A stretch of DNA of 64,000 bases from Hutsoniella sourekii ATCC 700629 (GCF_000518205.1 NZ_JADD01000003.1:1-64000); one strand, 5' to 3'; positions 34,316 through 42,588 are shown, counted from the stretch's first letter. Translations and numbers: made by a program. The notes: generated from the sequence alone by a model not told the origin.

Positions 34316-35323
34316 CTATTCTTGGGTATTCGCTTCAAGCGCGTGGGTTTCTGTTTCAACTTGATTCGCTGCTGGCAGTAATTTCTCAGGATGATCCATA
34401 CTATAACAAGACCATTCATTAAGCTTCAAGTTCAGACTTGAAACCAGGGGACCAATGTCCGTTCCCCCATGTGATAAAATTACCAGTGAATAAAGTGGTT
34501 GACCAGACTTATTGGCCAGGGTAACAAAATGATAGTTGTCTGTATCAGGGTTGATCTGGGGTAGTAATTGGGTATCATGATAACTTGGAAAAGTTTCTGG
34601 TAAGTGAACTTCTGATAGACAAGTTCGGATATAGTCATAATTCTCTTCAAATGCGATTGGCGATAAAATATTTAAGATCATGGCAACATCCATTTGCTTG
34701 TCTGGGTAGGCTTGAGGATATTGAAGGCTACTAAGATTAACTAGCGCTTGACTTAAATCGCCAAAATTCGTTTGGTAATGGTTTACCAAAAGGTTGCTAG
34801 CAGTAGGATCGGCTTCTGTGAGTGCATGGTAGATGAGTTCATAGATTGAATAAGATTCTTTCTTAGCTCCATTCGTAATCGTACCTTCACCAACTTGATG
34901 GAAATTGACATCATATTTGATTTGATCTTGCCAATTAGCTAAGCCTTGATTGACCAGATCTGAATAGAGGCGAGCCAAGCCAATATTTAGAATGGATCCT
35001 ACAGGAAAAGCTTGCTTTTCATTTAATAGGTAGACTTCTTGAGTTTGGTAATTATAATAAGCTAGACTGATCTGATCCAAGGGATAGTTATACTGAGTGA
35101 TAACAGACTGAACCAAATGGTCAACATTATTAAATTCATCATAATCTTGGGAATATTGAGTGGCCTCGGCTTCTTTTTGGGCTAGTGCTTGCTCTTGCTG
35201 GGGCACTGGAGCTCGGTTAGCAGGATCATTTTCCTGAGAAAACTGAATCATAGGCTCTTTGCCACAAGCCGTTAAAATCATTAAGCTAACGGCTAAAAGG
35301 GGTAAATACAAAGATCGTCTCAT
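34316..35323 (-). CDS. Lipoprotein with degenerate serine beta-lactamase-like fold
   Basis: A 335-residue lipoprotein: a signal peptide with lipobox LTAC (Cys near residue 20), a charged Gln/Glu-rich linker, then a domain resembling class A beta-lactamases. The position of the active-site SxxK reads PVGSILNIGLA, with Asn replacing the catalytic Lys. The SDN region reads ADPTASNLLVNHY. An NKSG sequence occupies the place of the KTG strand. The catalytic set is therefore broken, and a binding or structural role at the cell surface is more likely than hydrolysis. ATG 35323 is placed six bases after AAAGGTG. The fold call comes from motif order and is moderate. Confidence 0.62.
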   Translation of the reverse strand: MRRSLYLPLLAVSLMILTACGKEPMIQFSQENDPANRAPVPQQEQALAQKEAEATQYSQDYDEFNNVDHLVQSVITQYNYPLDQISLAYYNYQTQEVYLLNEKQAFPVGSILNIGLARLYSDLVNQGLANWQDQIKYDVNFHQVGEGTITNGAKKESYSIYELIYHALTEADPTASNLLVNHYQTNFGDLSQALVNLSSLQYPQAYPDKQMDVAMILNILSPIAFEENYDYIRTCLSEVHLPETFPSYHDTQLLPQINPDTDNYHFVTLANKSGQPLYSLVILSHGGTDIGPLVSSLNLKLNEWSCYSMDHPEKLLPAANQVETETHALEANTQE

Positions 35324-35486
35324 TGTGAACACCTTTCTCTAAACAATAGTAACATTATAGCATAGATGTATTAAAAAAATTCGATAAAATTCGCTCAAAT
35401 ATACAAATTCGTAATTAGAAAATAAATAGATAAAAAACTAAAATTAATATCTAATGAGAACAAAATGAACAGATTATTAAAAATAC

Positions 35487-35515
35487 TTGACATAAACCCT
35501 GATCCTTGTTATCAT
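35487..35515 (+). promoter_or_regulatory. Strong promoter for the attenuator-controlled operon
   Basis: TTGACA (35487-35492), a 17-base spacer and TATCAT (35510-35515): eleven of twelve consensus bases. Transcription should start near 35522, about 20 bases before the leader peptide. Confidence 0.85.
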
Positions 35516-35541
35516 AAATTCTATCAGAAAGGAGAATAACC

Positions 35542-35598
35542 ATGTCTCAAATTAAGTGTAAACTATCTATGTCAAACTTTTATCGCTTCTTTAGATAG
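35542..35598 (+). CDS. Leader peptide rich in Phe/Tyr near its end
   Basis: An 18-residue reading frame, MSQIKCKLSMSNFYRFFR, with a good ribosome site (AAAGGAG, seven bases before ATG). It lies right behind a strong promoter and before a terminator-type RNA fold. Four of the last six residues are Phe or Tyr (codons TTT TAT at 35578-35583, TTC TTT at 35587-35592). The stop codon's last base is the first base of RNA segment 1 of the attenuator. This is the layout of amino-acid attenuation leaders such as pheL and trpL: slow decoding of Phe or Tyr codons would hold the ribosome just short of segment 1. Peptide function beyond its translation is not expected. Confidence 0.75.
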   Translation: MSQIKCKLSMSNFYRFFR

Positions 35599-35760
35599 TG
35601 CTTGCATTCTCCAGATGCAAGCACGTAGCTGATTGCATCTAATAGGAGCCTATTTAAGTGCCTTATTAGATTATCATAAATCTAATGTAGGCCTGAGGGT
35701 GAACATGATTATTCTTATAATTGACCTACATTAGTGATTAATGTAGGTTTTTTATTTTTG
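35598..35760 (+). promoter_or_regulatory. Transcription attenuator with relay of alternative hairpins
   Basis: Seven segments can pair only with one neighbour at a time. 1:2 is 35598-35607 with 35615-35624 (10 bp). 2:3 is 35613-35620 with 35633-35640 (8 bp). 3:4 is about 35638-35646 with 35662-35670. 4:5 is 35665-35672 with 35679-35686 (8 bp). 5:6 is 35682-35691 with 35725-35734 (10 bp). 6:7 is 35724-35733 with 35739-35748 (10 bp) followed by TTTTTTATTTTT, an intrinsic terminator. Pairs 1:2, 3:4, 5:6 prevent termination; 2:3, 4:5, 6:7 give it. A ribosome at the leader stop codon covers segment 1 and favours termination. Confidence 0.8.
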
Positions 35761-35781
35761 AAAAAAGTATGGAGGGAAAAA

Positions 35782-38217
35782 GTGAAGAATAGAATTAAAG
35801 GGATTTTTCAAGCAATTGCCTTGATAGCTCTAGTGCTATCAGTGAATATGCTGAAAGTTCAAGCTGCCCAAGAAGTTACAGTTGCAGTAAGTGCTCAATC
35901 AAAGCCTTATAATTATCACAACGACAAGCAGGAGTTGACCGGTTTTGAAATTGATTTATTGAAAGAAATAGATCAACGATTAGATGCTTATCAATTTAAC
36001 TATGAAACAACGGAATTTGCCTCTTTATTTGCTGGCTTGGATGCTGGTAAATTCGATCTGATTGCCAATAATATTGGTGATAAAGAAGAACGTCGGGAAA
36101 AATATTTATTTAGTCAGTACCCCTATGTGATCACTCATAATGTCTTGATCACTAAGCCAGAATTGGGTGAGAAAGTAGATTTAACTGACTTAGCCGGTCG
36201 TTCGATGGGGATTGTGGCTGGCTCTGCTCAGTCGATTTTTATGGAGGCTTATAACAAAGCTAACCCTGATAAGGCCGTACGTCTAGATTATGTTGATACA
36301 GATGCTTCCACTATCATTCGAGGGGTTGAATCGGGTCAATATGATGCGACGATCTATTCTACCACCTACTTAAAAGATGTAGAAGATACCTATGGGATCA
36401 AACTAAAAGGACATCCGATTGCTAATGAAGATGAGATTCAGCCACCAGGTGCTTATTTCCTCTACCGTAAGGATAACCAAGAATCACTTCAACTAAGAGA
36501 TGCCATTGACCAGGTTTTAGCTGAAATGCGTGAAGATGGTAGCCTTAAAGAATTAAGCGAGAAATATTTTGGCCAAGATGATAGTCAATTATCCAAAGAG
36601 ATTATGGACTATAATGATTCACTTGCTCAAGCAGATCAATCGTCTGCTCGAAAGGTGATTGTGGGTACCAGTGGTCAAACCAAACCACTAAATTATTTCA
36701 CTGAAGATACCAACCAATTGACAGGAATTGAAGTCGATATCCTTAATGAAATTGATCGAAGATTAGATGAAATTACTATCGACTATGAAATTACAGAATT
36801 TGCTTCCTTATTTGCAGGACTCGATTCGCAAGCGTTTGATTTAGTGGCTAATAACTTAGGAGAAAATCCAGAAAGAAGAGAAAAATTTCTCTTCTCACTT
36901 TATCCCTATATTATTACTCATAATGTTGTCATTACACAAACCGGTACTCCAGAAAATATGAAAATGGAGGACTTTACAGGTAAATCATTCGGAGTTGTCC
37001 CCGCTTCTCCTCAATCCATGTTCTTAGAAAAATGGAATGAAGACCACCCTGACCAAGCCGTTGACATTCAATATGTAGACTCTGATCCATCTACAATTAT
37101 TCGAGATGTCTATAATGGTCGGTTTGATGCGACGATTTACAATACGACTTACTTAAACGATGTCCAAGATACTTTTGGAATTAAACTACAAAGTCATGCC
37201 ATTGAAAATGAGGACGCCATTCGTCCACCCGGTTCCTATTTTATCTATCGTAAAGATGATCAAGATTTACGTAACTTAATGGATCAGACTCTCGCAGAAA
37301 TGAGAGCAGATGGCACTCTAGCTGCCATTAGTGAGAAATACCTAGGGGAAGATCATACGCAGTTAACTCCTGAAATCATTGAAAAAAATGATAAAATCGA
37401 AGCAGAGCGAACGGGCCAAGAAAATTCAAGGGAATCTAGTGATCTCGTAAGTTCAGAAGCGAAGTCTTCAACTGACGGGAAATTATTTGCACCAGAAGTG
37501 ATCGGTCAAATTATGCCAACGATCTTGTCCAAATTGCCGATTACTTTACTGATGACTTTGGTGTCCGCTTTAATTGGTCTATCTCTGGGATTTATTATTG
37601 CTATCACTAAGATTCGAGGTGTGCCGGTCTTATCTCAATTATTTAACGTTTTCGTCTCCTTTATGAGAGGAACACCGCAACTGGTTCAACTATTTTTAGC
37701 TTTTTATGGTTTCCCGTTGGTTGTTAGATGGTTGAATCAACAATTTGGCTGGACCTTTGATGTTAATAATATTCCGGCTTTAACGTATGTTTTTATCGCC
37801 TTTGGTTTAAATGAAGCAGCCTATAATTCTGAAACCTTTAGAGCAGCTATCTTGTCTGTCGATCAAAGTGAAGTTGAAGCGGCTAAATCTATTGGCTTGA
37901 CCTCTAGTCAGACCATGCGCCGGATTATTTTGCCGTCAGCTTTAATTGTGGCAATTCCGAACTTAGGGAATAGTTTAATTTCATTACTAAAGGGAACATC
38001 TTTAGCTTTTACCGTTACAATTATAGATATTATGGGACAAGCGAGAATTATTGCCGGTTCTAATTTACGTTTCTTTGAAGCTTACATAGCTGTAGCCTTA
38101 ATTTATTGGATTTGTTGTATCTTGATTGAGCAGGCAGTTAAGTGGTTGGAAGGGCGATTAAATGTGGATAATCATGAACTTGAAGATATTAGAGTAGAGG
38201 AGGCTAGTCATGCTTAA
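35782..38217 (+). CDS. Amino-acid ABC transporter, two binding domains fused to permease
   Basis: An 811-residue GlnP-like fusion. A signal sequence (about residues 1-30) is followed by two similar solute-binding domains (about 33-275 and 292-530): each has EFASLFAGLD, then ERREK-[YF]-LFS and ITHNV. A Ser/Glu linker follows, then a permease of about five helices with the ATPase-docking EAA loop VEAAKSIGLTSSQTMRRI. The GTG at 35782 after GGAGGG is taken as start, because the frame's earlier start lies in the terminator stem. It overlaps the ATPase gene by 8 bases. Binding domains are of the polar amino-acid/cystine/glutamine kind. Linkage to pheA-tyrA suggests aromatic amino acids or their precursors, but the ligand is unproven. 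Confidence 0.88.
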   Translation: MKNRIKGIFQAIALIALVLSVNMLKVQAAQEVTVAVSAQSKPYNYHNDKQELTGFEIDLLKEIDQRLDAYQFNYETTEFASLFAGLDAGKFDLIANNIGDKEERREKYLFSQYPYVITHNVLITKPELGEKVDLTDLAGRSMGIVAGSAQSIFMEAYNKANPDKAVRLDYVDTDASTIIRGVESGQYDATIYSTTYLKDVEDTYGIKLKGHPIANEDEIQPPGAYFLYRKDNQESLQLRDAIDQVLAEMREDGSLKELSEKYFGQDDSQLSKEIMDYNDSLAQADQSSARKVIVGTSGQTKPLNYFTEDTNQLTGIEVDILNEIDRRLDEITIDYEITEFASLFAGLDSQAFDLVANNLGENPERREKFLFSLYPYIITHNVVITQTGTPENMKMEDFTGKSFGVVPASPQSMFLEKWNEDHPDQAVDIQYVDSDPSTIIRDVYNGRFDATIYNTTYLNDVQDTFGIKLQSHAIENEDAIRPPGSYFIYRKDDQDLRNLMDQTLAEMRADGTLAAISEKYLGEDHTQLTPEIIEKNDKIEAERTGQENSRESSDLVSSEAKSSTDGKLFAPEVIGQIMPTILSKLPITLLMTLVSALIGLSLGFIIAITKIRGVPVLSQLFNVFVSFMRGTPQLVQLFLAFYGFPLVVRWLNQQFGWTFDVNNIPALTYVFIAFGLNEAAYNSETFRAAILSVDQSEVEAAKSIGLTSSQTMRRIILPSALIVAIPNLGNSLISLLKGTSLAFTVTIIDIMGQARIIAGSNLRFFEAYIAVALIYWICCILIEQAVKWLEGRLNVDNHELEDIRVEEASHA

Positions 38218-38947
38218 GTTAAGTCAATGGTCAAAGTCATTTAAGAATAATTGTGTCTTGAATGATATTAATCTTGAAGTAGCGACCGGTCACGTATTAA
38301 CCATTATAGGAGCCAGTGGATCTGGTAAGTCAACCTTACTCCGGACCATTAATTTTCTAGAGCCAGCTGACTCTGGAATCATGCAAATTGGTGAGATCAC
38401 TAGAGACGTGAGTCAAGTAACTAATAAAGATATTCTTGCGATCCGGCGGCAGACAGCTATGGTTTTTCAAAATTATGCCTTATTTTCTAAGAAAACAGCC
38501 CTAGAAAATGTGATGGAAAGTTTGGTAATGGTCAAAAAAATTCCTAAGGCAGAAGCCCAGACTATTGCGGAGGGATACTTGGAAATGGTTGGGATGAAAG
38601 ATCGGATTCATTACTATCCAAGTAAATTATCTGGAGGGCAAAAGCAAAGGGTTGGTATCGCCCGAGCACTAGCTATCAAGCCGGAAGTTATTTTATTTGA
38701 TGAACCAACCTCGGCTCTTGATCCTGAATTGGTTGGGGGTATTCTAGACCTTATTCAAGAGATTGCCCATAATGAAACAACGATGATTATGGTTACCCAT
38801 GAAATGAATTTTGCTAAACAAGTATCAGATCAAGTTATCTTCTTGGATCAAGGAAGAATACTAGAGCAGGGAAGTCCTGACCAGATATTCGACCATCCAA
38901 GAGAAGAGAGAACTGCTCAGTTTATTCAAGGTATTACGAGCTACTAG
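38210..38947 (+). CDS. Amino-acid ABC transporter ATP-binding protein
   Basis: A 245-residue ATPase of the polar amino-acid uptake family (GlnQ/HisP type). Walker A is IGASGSGKSTLLR, the Q-loop is in MVFQNYALFSKKTALEN, the signature is LSGGQKQRVGIARAL, Walker B is VILFDEPTSALDPEL and the switch His is in MVTHEMNFA. All catalytic residues are intact. Its start overlaps the end of the binding-domain/permease gene. The pheA gene begins 13 bases after its stop, so transporter and biosynthesis genes are on one mRNA. Confidence 0.94.
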   Translation: MLKLSQWSKSFKNNCVLNDINLEVATGHVLTIIGASGSGKSTLLRTINFLEPADSGIMQIGEITRDVSQVTNKDILAIRRQTAMVFQNYALFSKKTALENVMESLVMVKKIPKAEAQTIAEGYLEMVGMKDRIHYYPSKLSGGQKQRVGIARALAIKPEVILFDEPTSALDPELVGGILDLIQEIAHNETTMIMVTHEMNFAKQVSDQVIFLDQGRILEQGSPDQIFDHPREERTAQFIQGITSY

Positions 38948-38960
38948 AAAGGAAAGACCT

Positions 38961-39857
38961 ATGCGTATTGGTTATCAAGGAATTCAAGGATCCTATAGCG
39001 AGATGACAGTCCAAGACTATCTTCAAGACCATCAAATTCTCCAGGAGAAAGCTGAGTTACGGGGTTTTTCGGCTTTCAATTTGATTACCTCAAGTCTCCT
39101 ATCTGAAGAACTTGATTTAGCTATTTTACCGGTAGAAAATTCAACCACTGGTTTGATTACCCGAACCTTGGATTTATTTCGCTATCAACCGATATGTGGG
39201 GTTCAAGTACTATACCAACCTGTGCGTCATTCTTTATGGGGATTACCTGGTAGTGAAATAAACCAGATTAGACAAGTCTATTCCCACCCAGAGGCATTGT
39301 CCCAATGCCAGCAATTCTTCCAAGATCACCCTTGGATAGAACCCATCTCTTATACTGATACTGCTGGCGCCGCCTTGATGGTATCTGAGAGTAAGAATCC
39401 GGAAATAGCAGCCCTGTCTAGTCCTCGTGCAGGTCTTTTATACCAGTTAGAAGCACTAGAAAGTGAAATTCAATCGGAGTTAACGAATACCACCAAATTC
39501 TTTGCAACCGAAAAATTACATCTCGAGCAAAAATCCTATGGGGACTACTTAAATGAGTGGCGAGACCAATCTCCAGAACGAACCCGTTTACTGTTGTATG
39601 TGGAGACACTTCACCAACCAGGGGCTTTGGCTAAGCTGCTAAATGCCTTCCAATTATTTGATTGTAATTTACAAAGCTTAGACGCCCGCCCCATTAAAGA
39701 TAAGCCTTTTAACTATGGTTTCTTTGTAGAAGTTGAAATCGGTAACTTATCAATGGATATGAATGTTTTTTGGTCAACCTTATCCTATGCGACGGCCTAT
39801 TTGCAGGTGATTGCTTGTTATGAGCCTTTAGAGATACTAATGGACTATCTAGATTAG
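38961..39857 (+). CDS. pheA: Prephenate dehydratase
   Basis: Converts prephenate to phenylpyruvate in phenylalanine synthesis. The protein is 298 residues: catalytic domain about 1-185, starting IGYQGIQGSYSEMTV and ending with the conserved NTTKFF motif (Thr-Lys-Phe, near 175). A C-terminal ACT domain follows (about 205-290) with the Phe-sensing elements HQPGALAKLL and a modified ESRP motif, here DARP. It follows the transporter ATPase and precedes tyrA. Feedback inhibition by Phe is expected for the family, but the altered ESRP motif could change it. Confidence 0.95.
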   Translation: MRIGYQGIQGSYSEMTVQDYLQDHQILQEKAELRGFSAFNLITSSLLSEELDLAILPVENSTTGLITRTLDLFRYQPICGVQVLYQPVRHSLWGLPGSEINQIRQVYSHPEALSQCQQFFQDHPWIEPISYTDTAGAALMVSESKNPEIAALSSPRAGLLYQLEALESEIQSELTNTTKFFATEKLHLEQKSYGDYLNEWRDQSPERTRLLLYVETLHQPGALAKLLNAFQLFDCNLQSLDARPIKDKPFNYGFFVEVEIGNLSMDMNVFWSTLSYATAYLQVIACYEPLEILMDYLD

Positions 39858-39866
39858 GAGTTAGAT

Positions 39867-40742
39867 ATGGATCAAATCAATATAGCAATTGTTGGCCTTG
39901 GTGTGGTTGGAGGATCCTTTGCCTTAGCCTTGGCCCAACAAGATACATATCCTGTTAATGTAATGGGGATTGATCACAATTTGGTGACACTTCAGAAGGC
40001 TCAACAAGCGAATGTGATTAGTCGGGGGGAGGTAAACAATCAAACCATCCTACAAGAGGCAGACTTAGTTATCATTACCCTATATCCATTTGACTTAGTT
40101 GACTTTATTAAGGCTAATAAGGATTATTTCAAACCTGGGGCGATTGTAACCGATGTGACCGGTGTTAAGGGAGACCTAATTCACCAAATCCTGGAATATT
40201 TGCCTGAGAGTTTAGAATTTATTCCCGGTCATCCGATGGCGGGGAAGGAGAAAAAAGGCTTTGACTATGCTAGCGCAGAAGTTTTCAAGGGGGCTAACTA
40301 TTTGTTGATGCCTCATGAGAAGAGTACTGAAGAGAATCTTAATCGGTTCATAAGCTTGCTTCAAGTCTTAGGTTTCAAGAGAATTAGTCAAGTTTCATCA
40401 AGCTTACATGATGAAATGATCGCCTATACTAGCCAATTATGCCATGTCATCTCGGTAGCCTTAGTTAATAGTGATAATCCAGAGCGGGAAACAGTTAAAT
40501 TTATTGGTGACAGTTATCGAGAACTGACACGAATTGCCAAAATTAATGATGAACTATGGACTCAGTTATTTGTCACTAACAAAGAGCAACTATTGAAGTC
40601 CATTGAAAATTTCGAAGTTGAGTTAGACTACATTAAAGATGCCCTAGTGGCAGATAAGTTTGATAATTTGCGTCAAGCCTTTCAACAATCCACTCAAAGA
40701 AGAGAGAATTTAGAAATCAATGACTTAAAAACTAAAGAATAA
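39867..40742 (+). CDS. tyrA: Prephenate dehydrogenase
   Basis: Oxidises prephenate to 4-hydroxyphenylpyruvate for tyrosine synthesis. The protein is 291 residues. The NAD site IVGLGVVGGSFALAL is at the N-terminus, DVTGVKGDL is near 92 and the catalytic His region is PGHPMAGKEKKGFDYA near 120. The helical C-terminal domain carries DEMIAYTSQLCHVISVAL. There is no C-terminal ACT domain of the B. subtilis kind. It is 9 bases after pheA and is the last gene of the attenuated operon. Confidence 0.94.
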   Translation: MDQINIAIVGLGVVGGSFALALAQQDTYPVNVMGIDHNLVTLQKAQQANVISRGEVNNQTILQEADLVIITLYPFDLVDFIKANKDYFKPGAIVTDVTGVKGDLIHQILEYLPESLEFIPGHPMAGKEKKGFDYASAEVFKGANYLLMPHEKSTEENLNRFISLLQVLGFKRISQVSSSLHDEMIAYTSQLCHVISVALVNSDNPERETVKFIGDSYRELTRIAKINDELWTQLFVTNKEQLLKSIENFEVELDYIKDALVADKFDNLRQAFQQSTQRRENLEINDLKTKE

Positions 40743-40758
40743 ATTTCCCCTTACAAGT

Positions 40759-40790
40759 AGCTGGCCATTTCAATGGTCAGCTCTTTTTGA
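40759..40790 (+). terminator. Intrinsic terminator after tyrA
   Basis: AGCTGGCCAT and ATGGTCAGCT around TTCA (one G-U pair), followed by CTTTTT. It closes the transporter-pheA-tyrA operon. Confidence 0.85.
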
Positions 40791-40818
40791 TAGAATAATA
40801 AAGCTGAGGAGGATGGAC

Positions 40819-41178
40819 ATGTTAAAATTATATGGAATAAAAAAATGTAGCACAGTTCAACGAGCTATTAAATATTTAGAAGAAGCAGGTGTCACCATTG
40901 ATCAGTGTATCGATTATCGCGAAGAAACGCCAAGTAGACAGTTATTAGCTTTAGCATTAGAGGAAACAAATGGCAAGCCTAAGAAAATAATCAACACCTC
41001 GGGTCAACTATATCGGGACTTAGGGTTAAAAGATAAGCTTGATCAACTCAGTAGTGAAGAAATACTAGACCTACTTCAAGATAACGGCATGTTAATCAAG
41101 CGCCCCTTTATCACAGATGGGACAAAGGTAACAGTAGGTGCTAAAGAAGATATTTTGGATGGAGCATGGATAAACTAA
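40819..41178 (+). CDS. ArsC/Spx-family thioredoxin-fold protein
   Basis: A 119-residue protein of the ArsC/Spx/YffB family. Motifs are LYGIKKCSTVQRAIKYLEE at the N-terminus, DYREETPS near 35, and the C-terminal IKRPFITDG with the conserved Arg-Pro. The active site has a single Cys (CSTV) in place of the CxxC of Spx. TSGQLYRDLGL corresponds to the family's conserved Y/F-R-x-L region. The second ATG (40819) is preferred because the first touches AGGAGG. It precedes folC by 23 bases. A glutathione- or bacillithiol-type thiol partner is conceivable, but the role is unknown. Confidence 0.85.
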   Translation: MLKLYGIKKCSTVQRAIKYLEEAGVTIDQCIDYREETPSRQLLALALEETNGKPKKIINTSGQLYRDLGLKDKLDQLSSEEILDLLQDNGMLIKRPFITDGTKVTVGAKEDILDGAWIN

Positions 41179-41201
41179 TAAGAAAAGAAAGAGGAAGTCG
41201 T

Positions 41202-42578
41202 ATGTCGTTTACTTATTTAAATGAGGCGCTTAACTGGCTAGATAATCAGCAAAGCAATATTCCTCGTCCTAACCTTGAAAAAATTGAGCTAGCCTTAGAT
41301 TATCTAGGCAATCCTCATTTAGAAATTGATCATATCATTCACATCACCGGTACCAATGGTAAGGGCTCTACTAGTGCTTTTTTAAAGGAGTTATTTACTC
41401 AGCAAGGCTTACGGGTTGGAACCTTTACTTCACCCCATATTATGTATTTTAACGAGCGTTTTAGATTTGATGGTCAATATATTTCGGATAGTGATCTTCT
41501 CAAAGTCATCAACCAAATGCTACCGGTTAATGACTATATGGAGACTACGGAATTTGGTGTTTTAACTTTTTTTGAATTGTATACGGTGATGGCTGCTCTT
41601 TATTTTAAGGAAAAAAAGCCTGATGTAGTCTTACTTGAAGTGGGTATTGGTGGCTTTCAAGATTGTACGAACGTATTTCCAACAGATACCCAAATTATTA
41701 CAACGATTGGTGTAGACCATGAAGGGATTCTTGGAAATTCATTGGAATCCGTTGCTATTGAAAAGGCCGGTATCATTAAGCCTAACTCACTTGTCATTAT
41801 AGGAAATGTGCCGAATGTGGCTACCTCAATCTTAGTGAAACGGGCACGGCGCTTGAATTGTAATTATGCCATTTATAATCATTCCTATTATTATATTGAA
41901 CCCGACTCTTTGGGGCCGGATGGATCACGCTTTAAATATGTGGATCATTTTCTTAATCCGCAAGGTGATGAAGAGGAGATGGAGGTTGATCATACACCGG
42001 AGTCTCAAGTTGTGCAAATTCAAATGATAGGTGAACATCAAATTCAAAATGCTACCGTAGCTCTTGCCTGTTTTTATCGCTGGATGGACCATCACGAGCT
42101 GAATGTCGAAGGTGAAGCCGTTGAATCCGCCTTAAAATCAACTGTCTGGCAAGGTCGAATGGAACGATTAACCTCTGATTCCCCGATGATCTATATAGAT
42201 GGTGCCCACAATCCTGCTGGATTAACGGCCATGAAGCAAATGCTGGAACAATTCTTTTACGATAAACAAGTAACGATTCTTTATACAGGTATCTCTACCA
42301 AAGACCAACAAAGTCAAGTTGATTTACTTATTGAGATGGCACCCGAAGAATTAATCTTTACTGAATTTGATAATTACCGAGCAGTCCCATTGGATAAGTT
42401 TAGAGAAATTGTGGATGAAAGCTCCTTGACTATCGATTTTCCAATAAGATATGAAGCTAATTGGCGACAATATATTCAACACTTCATCAATGAATATAAG
42501 GATAATCCGAATCGAATGTTGTTAGTCACAGGTTCACTTTATTTTATCTCTCAAGTTCGGCAAAATATACTCTATTAG
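41202..42578 (+). CDS. folC: Bifunctional folylpolyglutamate/dihydrofolate synthase
   Basis: Adds glutamates to folates and, in many Firmicutes, also makes dihydrofolate. The protein is 458 residues. The P-loop is HITGTNGKGSTSAFL (near 45), the omega loop GTFTSPHIMYFNERF follows, with LEVGIGGFQDCTNVF near 145 and GVDHEGILGNS near 170. The C-terminal domain has YIDGAHNPAGL (near 325). ATG 41202, after GAAAGAGG, is chosen over an in-frame start that overlaps the upstream gene. It lies 10 bases before the acetolactate decarboxylase gene. Confidence 0.93.
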   Translation: MSFTYLNEALNWLDNQQSNIPRPNLEKIELALDYLGNPHLEIDHIIHITGTNGKGSTSAFLKELFTQQGLRVGTFTSPHIMYFNERFRFDGQYISDSDLLKVINQMLPVNDYMETTEFGVLTFFELYTVMAALYFKEKKPDVVLLEVGIGGFQDCTNVFPTDTQIITTIGVDHEGILGNSLESVAIEKAGIIKPNSLVIIGNVPNVATSILVKRARRLNCNYAIYNHSYYYIEPDSLGPDGSRFKYVDHFLNPQGDEEEMEVDHTPESQVVQIQMIGEHQIQNATVALACFYRWMDHHELNVEGEAVESALKSTVWQGRMERLTSDSPMIYIDGAHNPAGLTAMKQMLEQFFYDKQVTILYTGISTKDQQSQVDLLIEMAPEELIFTEFDNYRAVPLDKFREIVDESSLTIDFPIRYEANWRQYIQHFINEYKDNPNRMLLVTGSLYFISQVRQNILY

Positions 42579-42588
42579 GAGGATTATA

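Noticed and set aside
35542-35760. T-box or known metabolite riboswitch in the leader of the transporter-pheA-tyrA operon
   Set aside because: No T-box sequence (AGGTGGNACCRCG) is present, and I recognise no conserved riboswitch core. The translated leader and pairing chain explain the region better.
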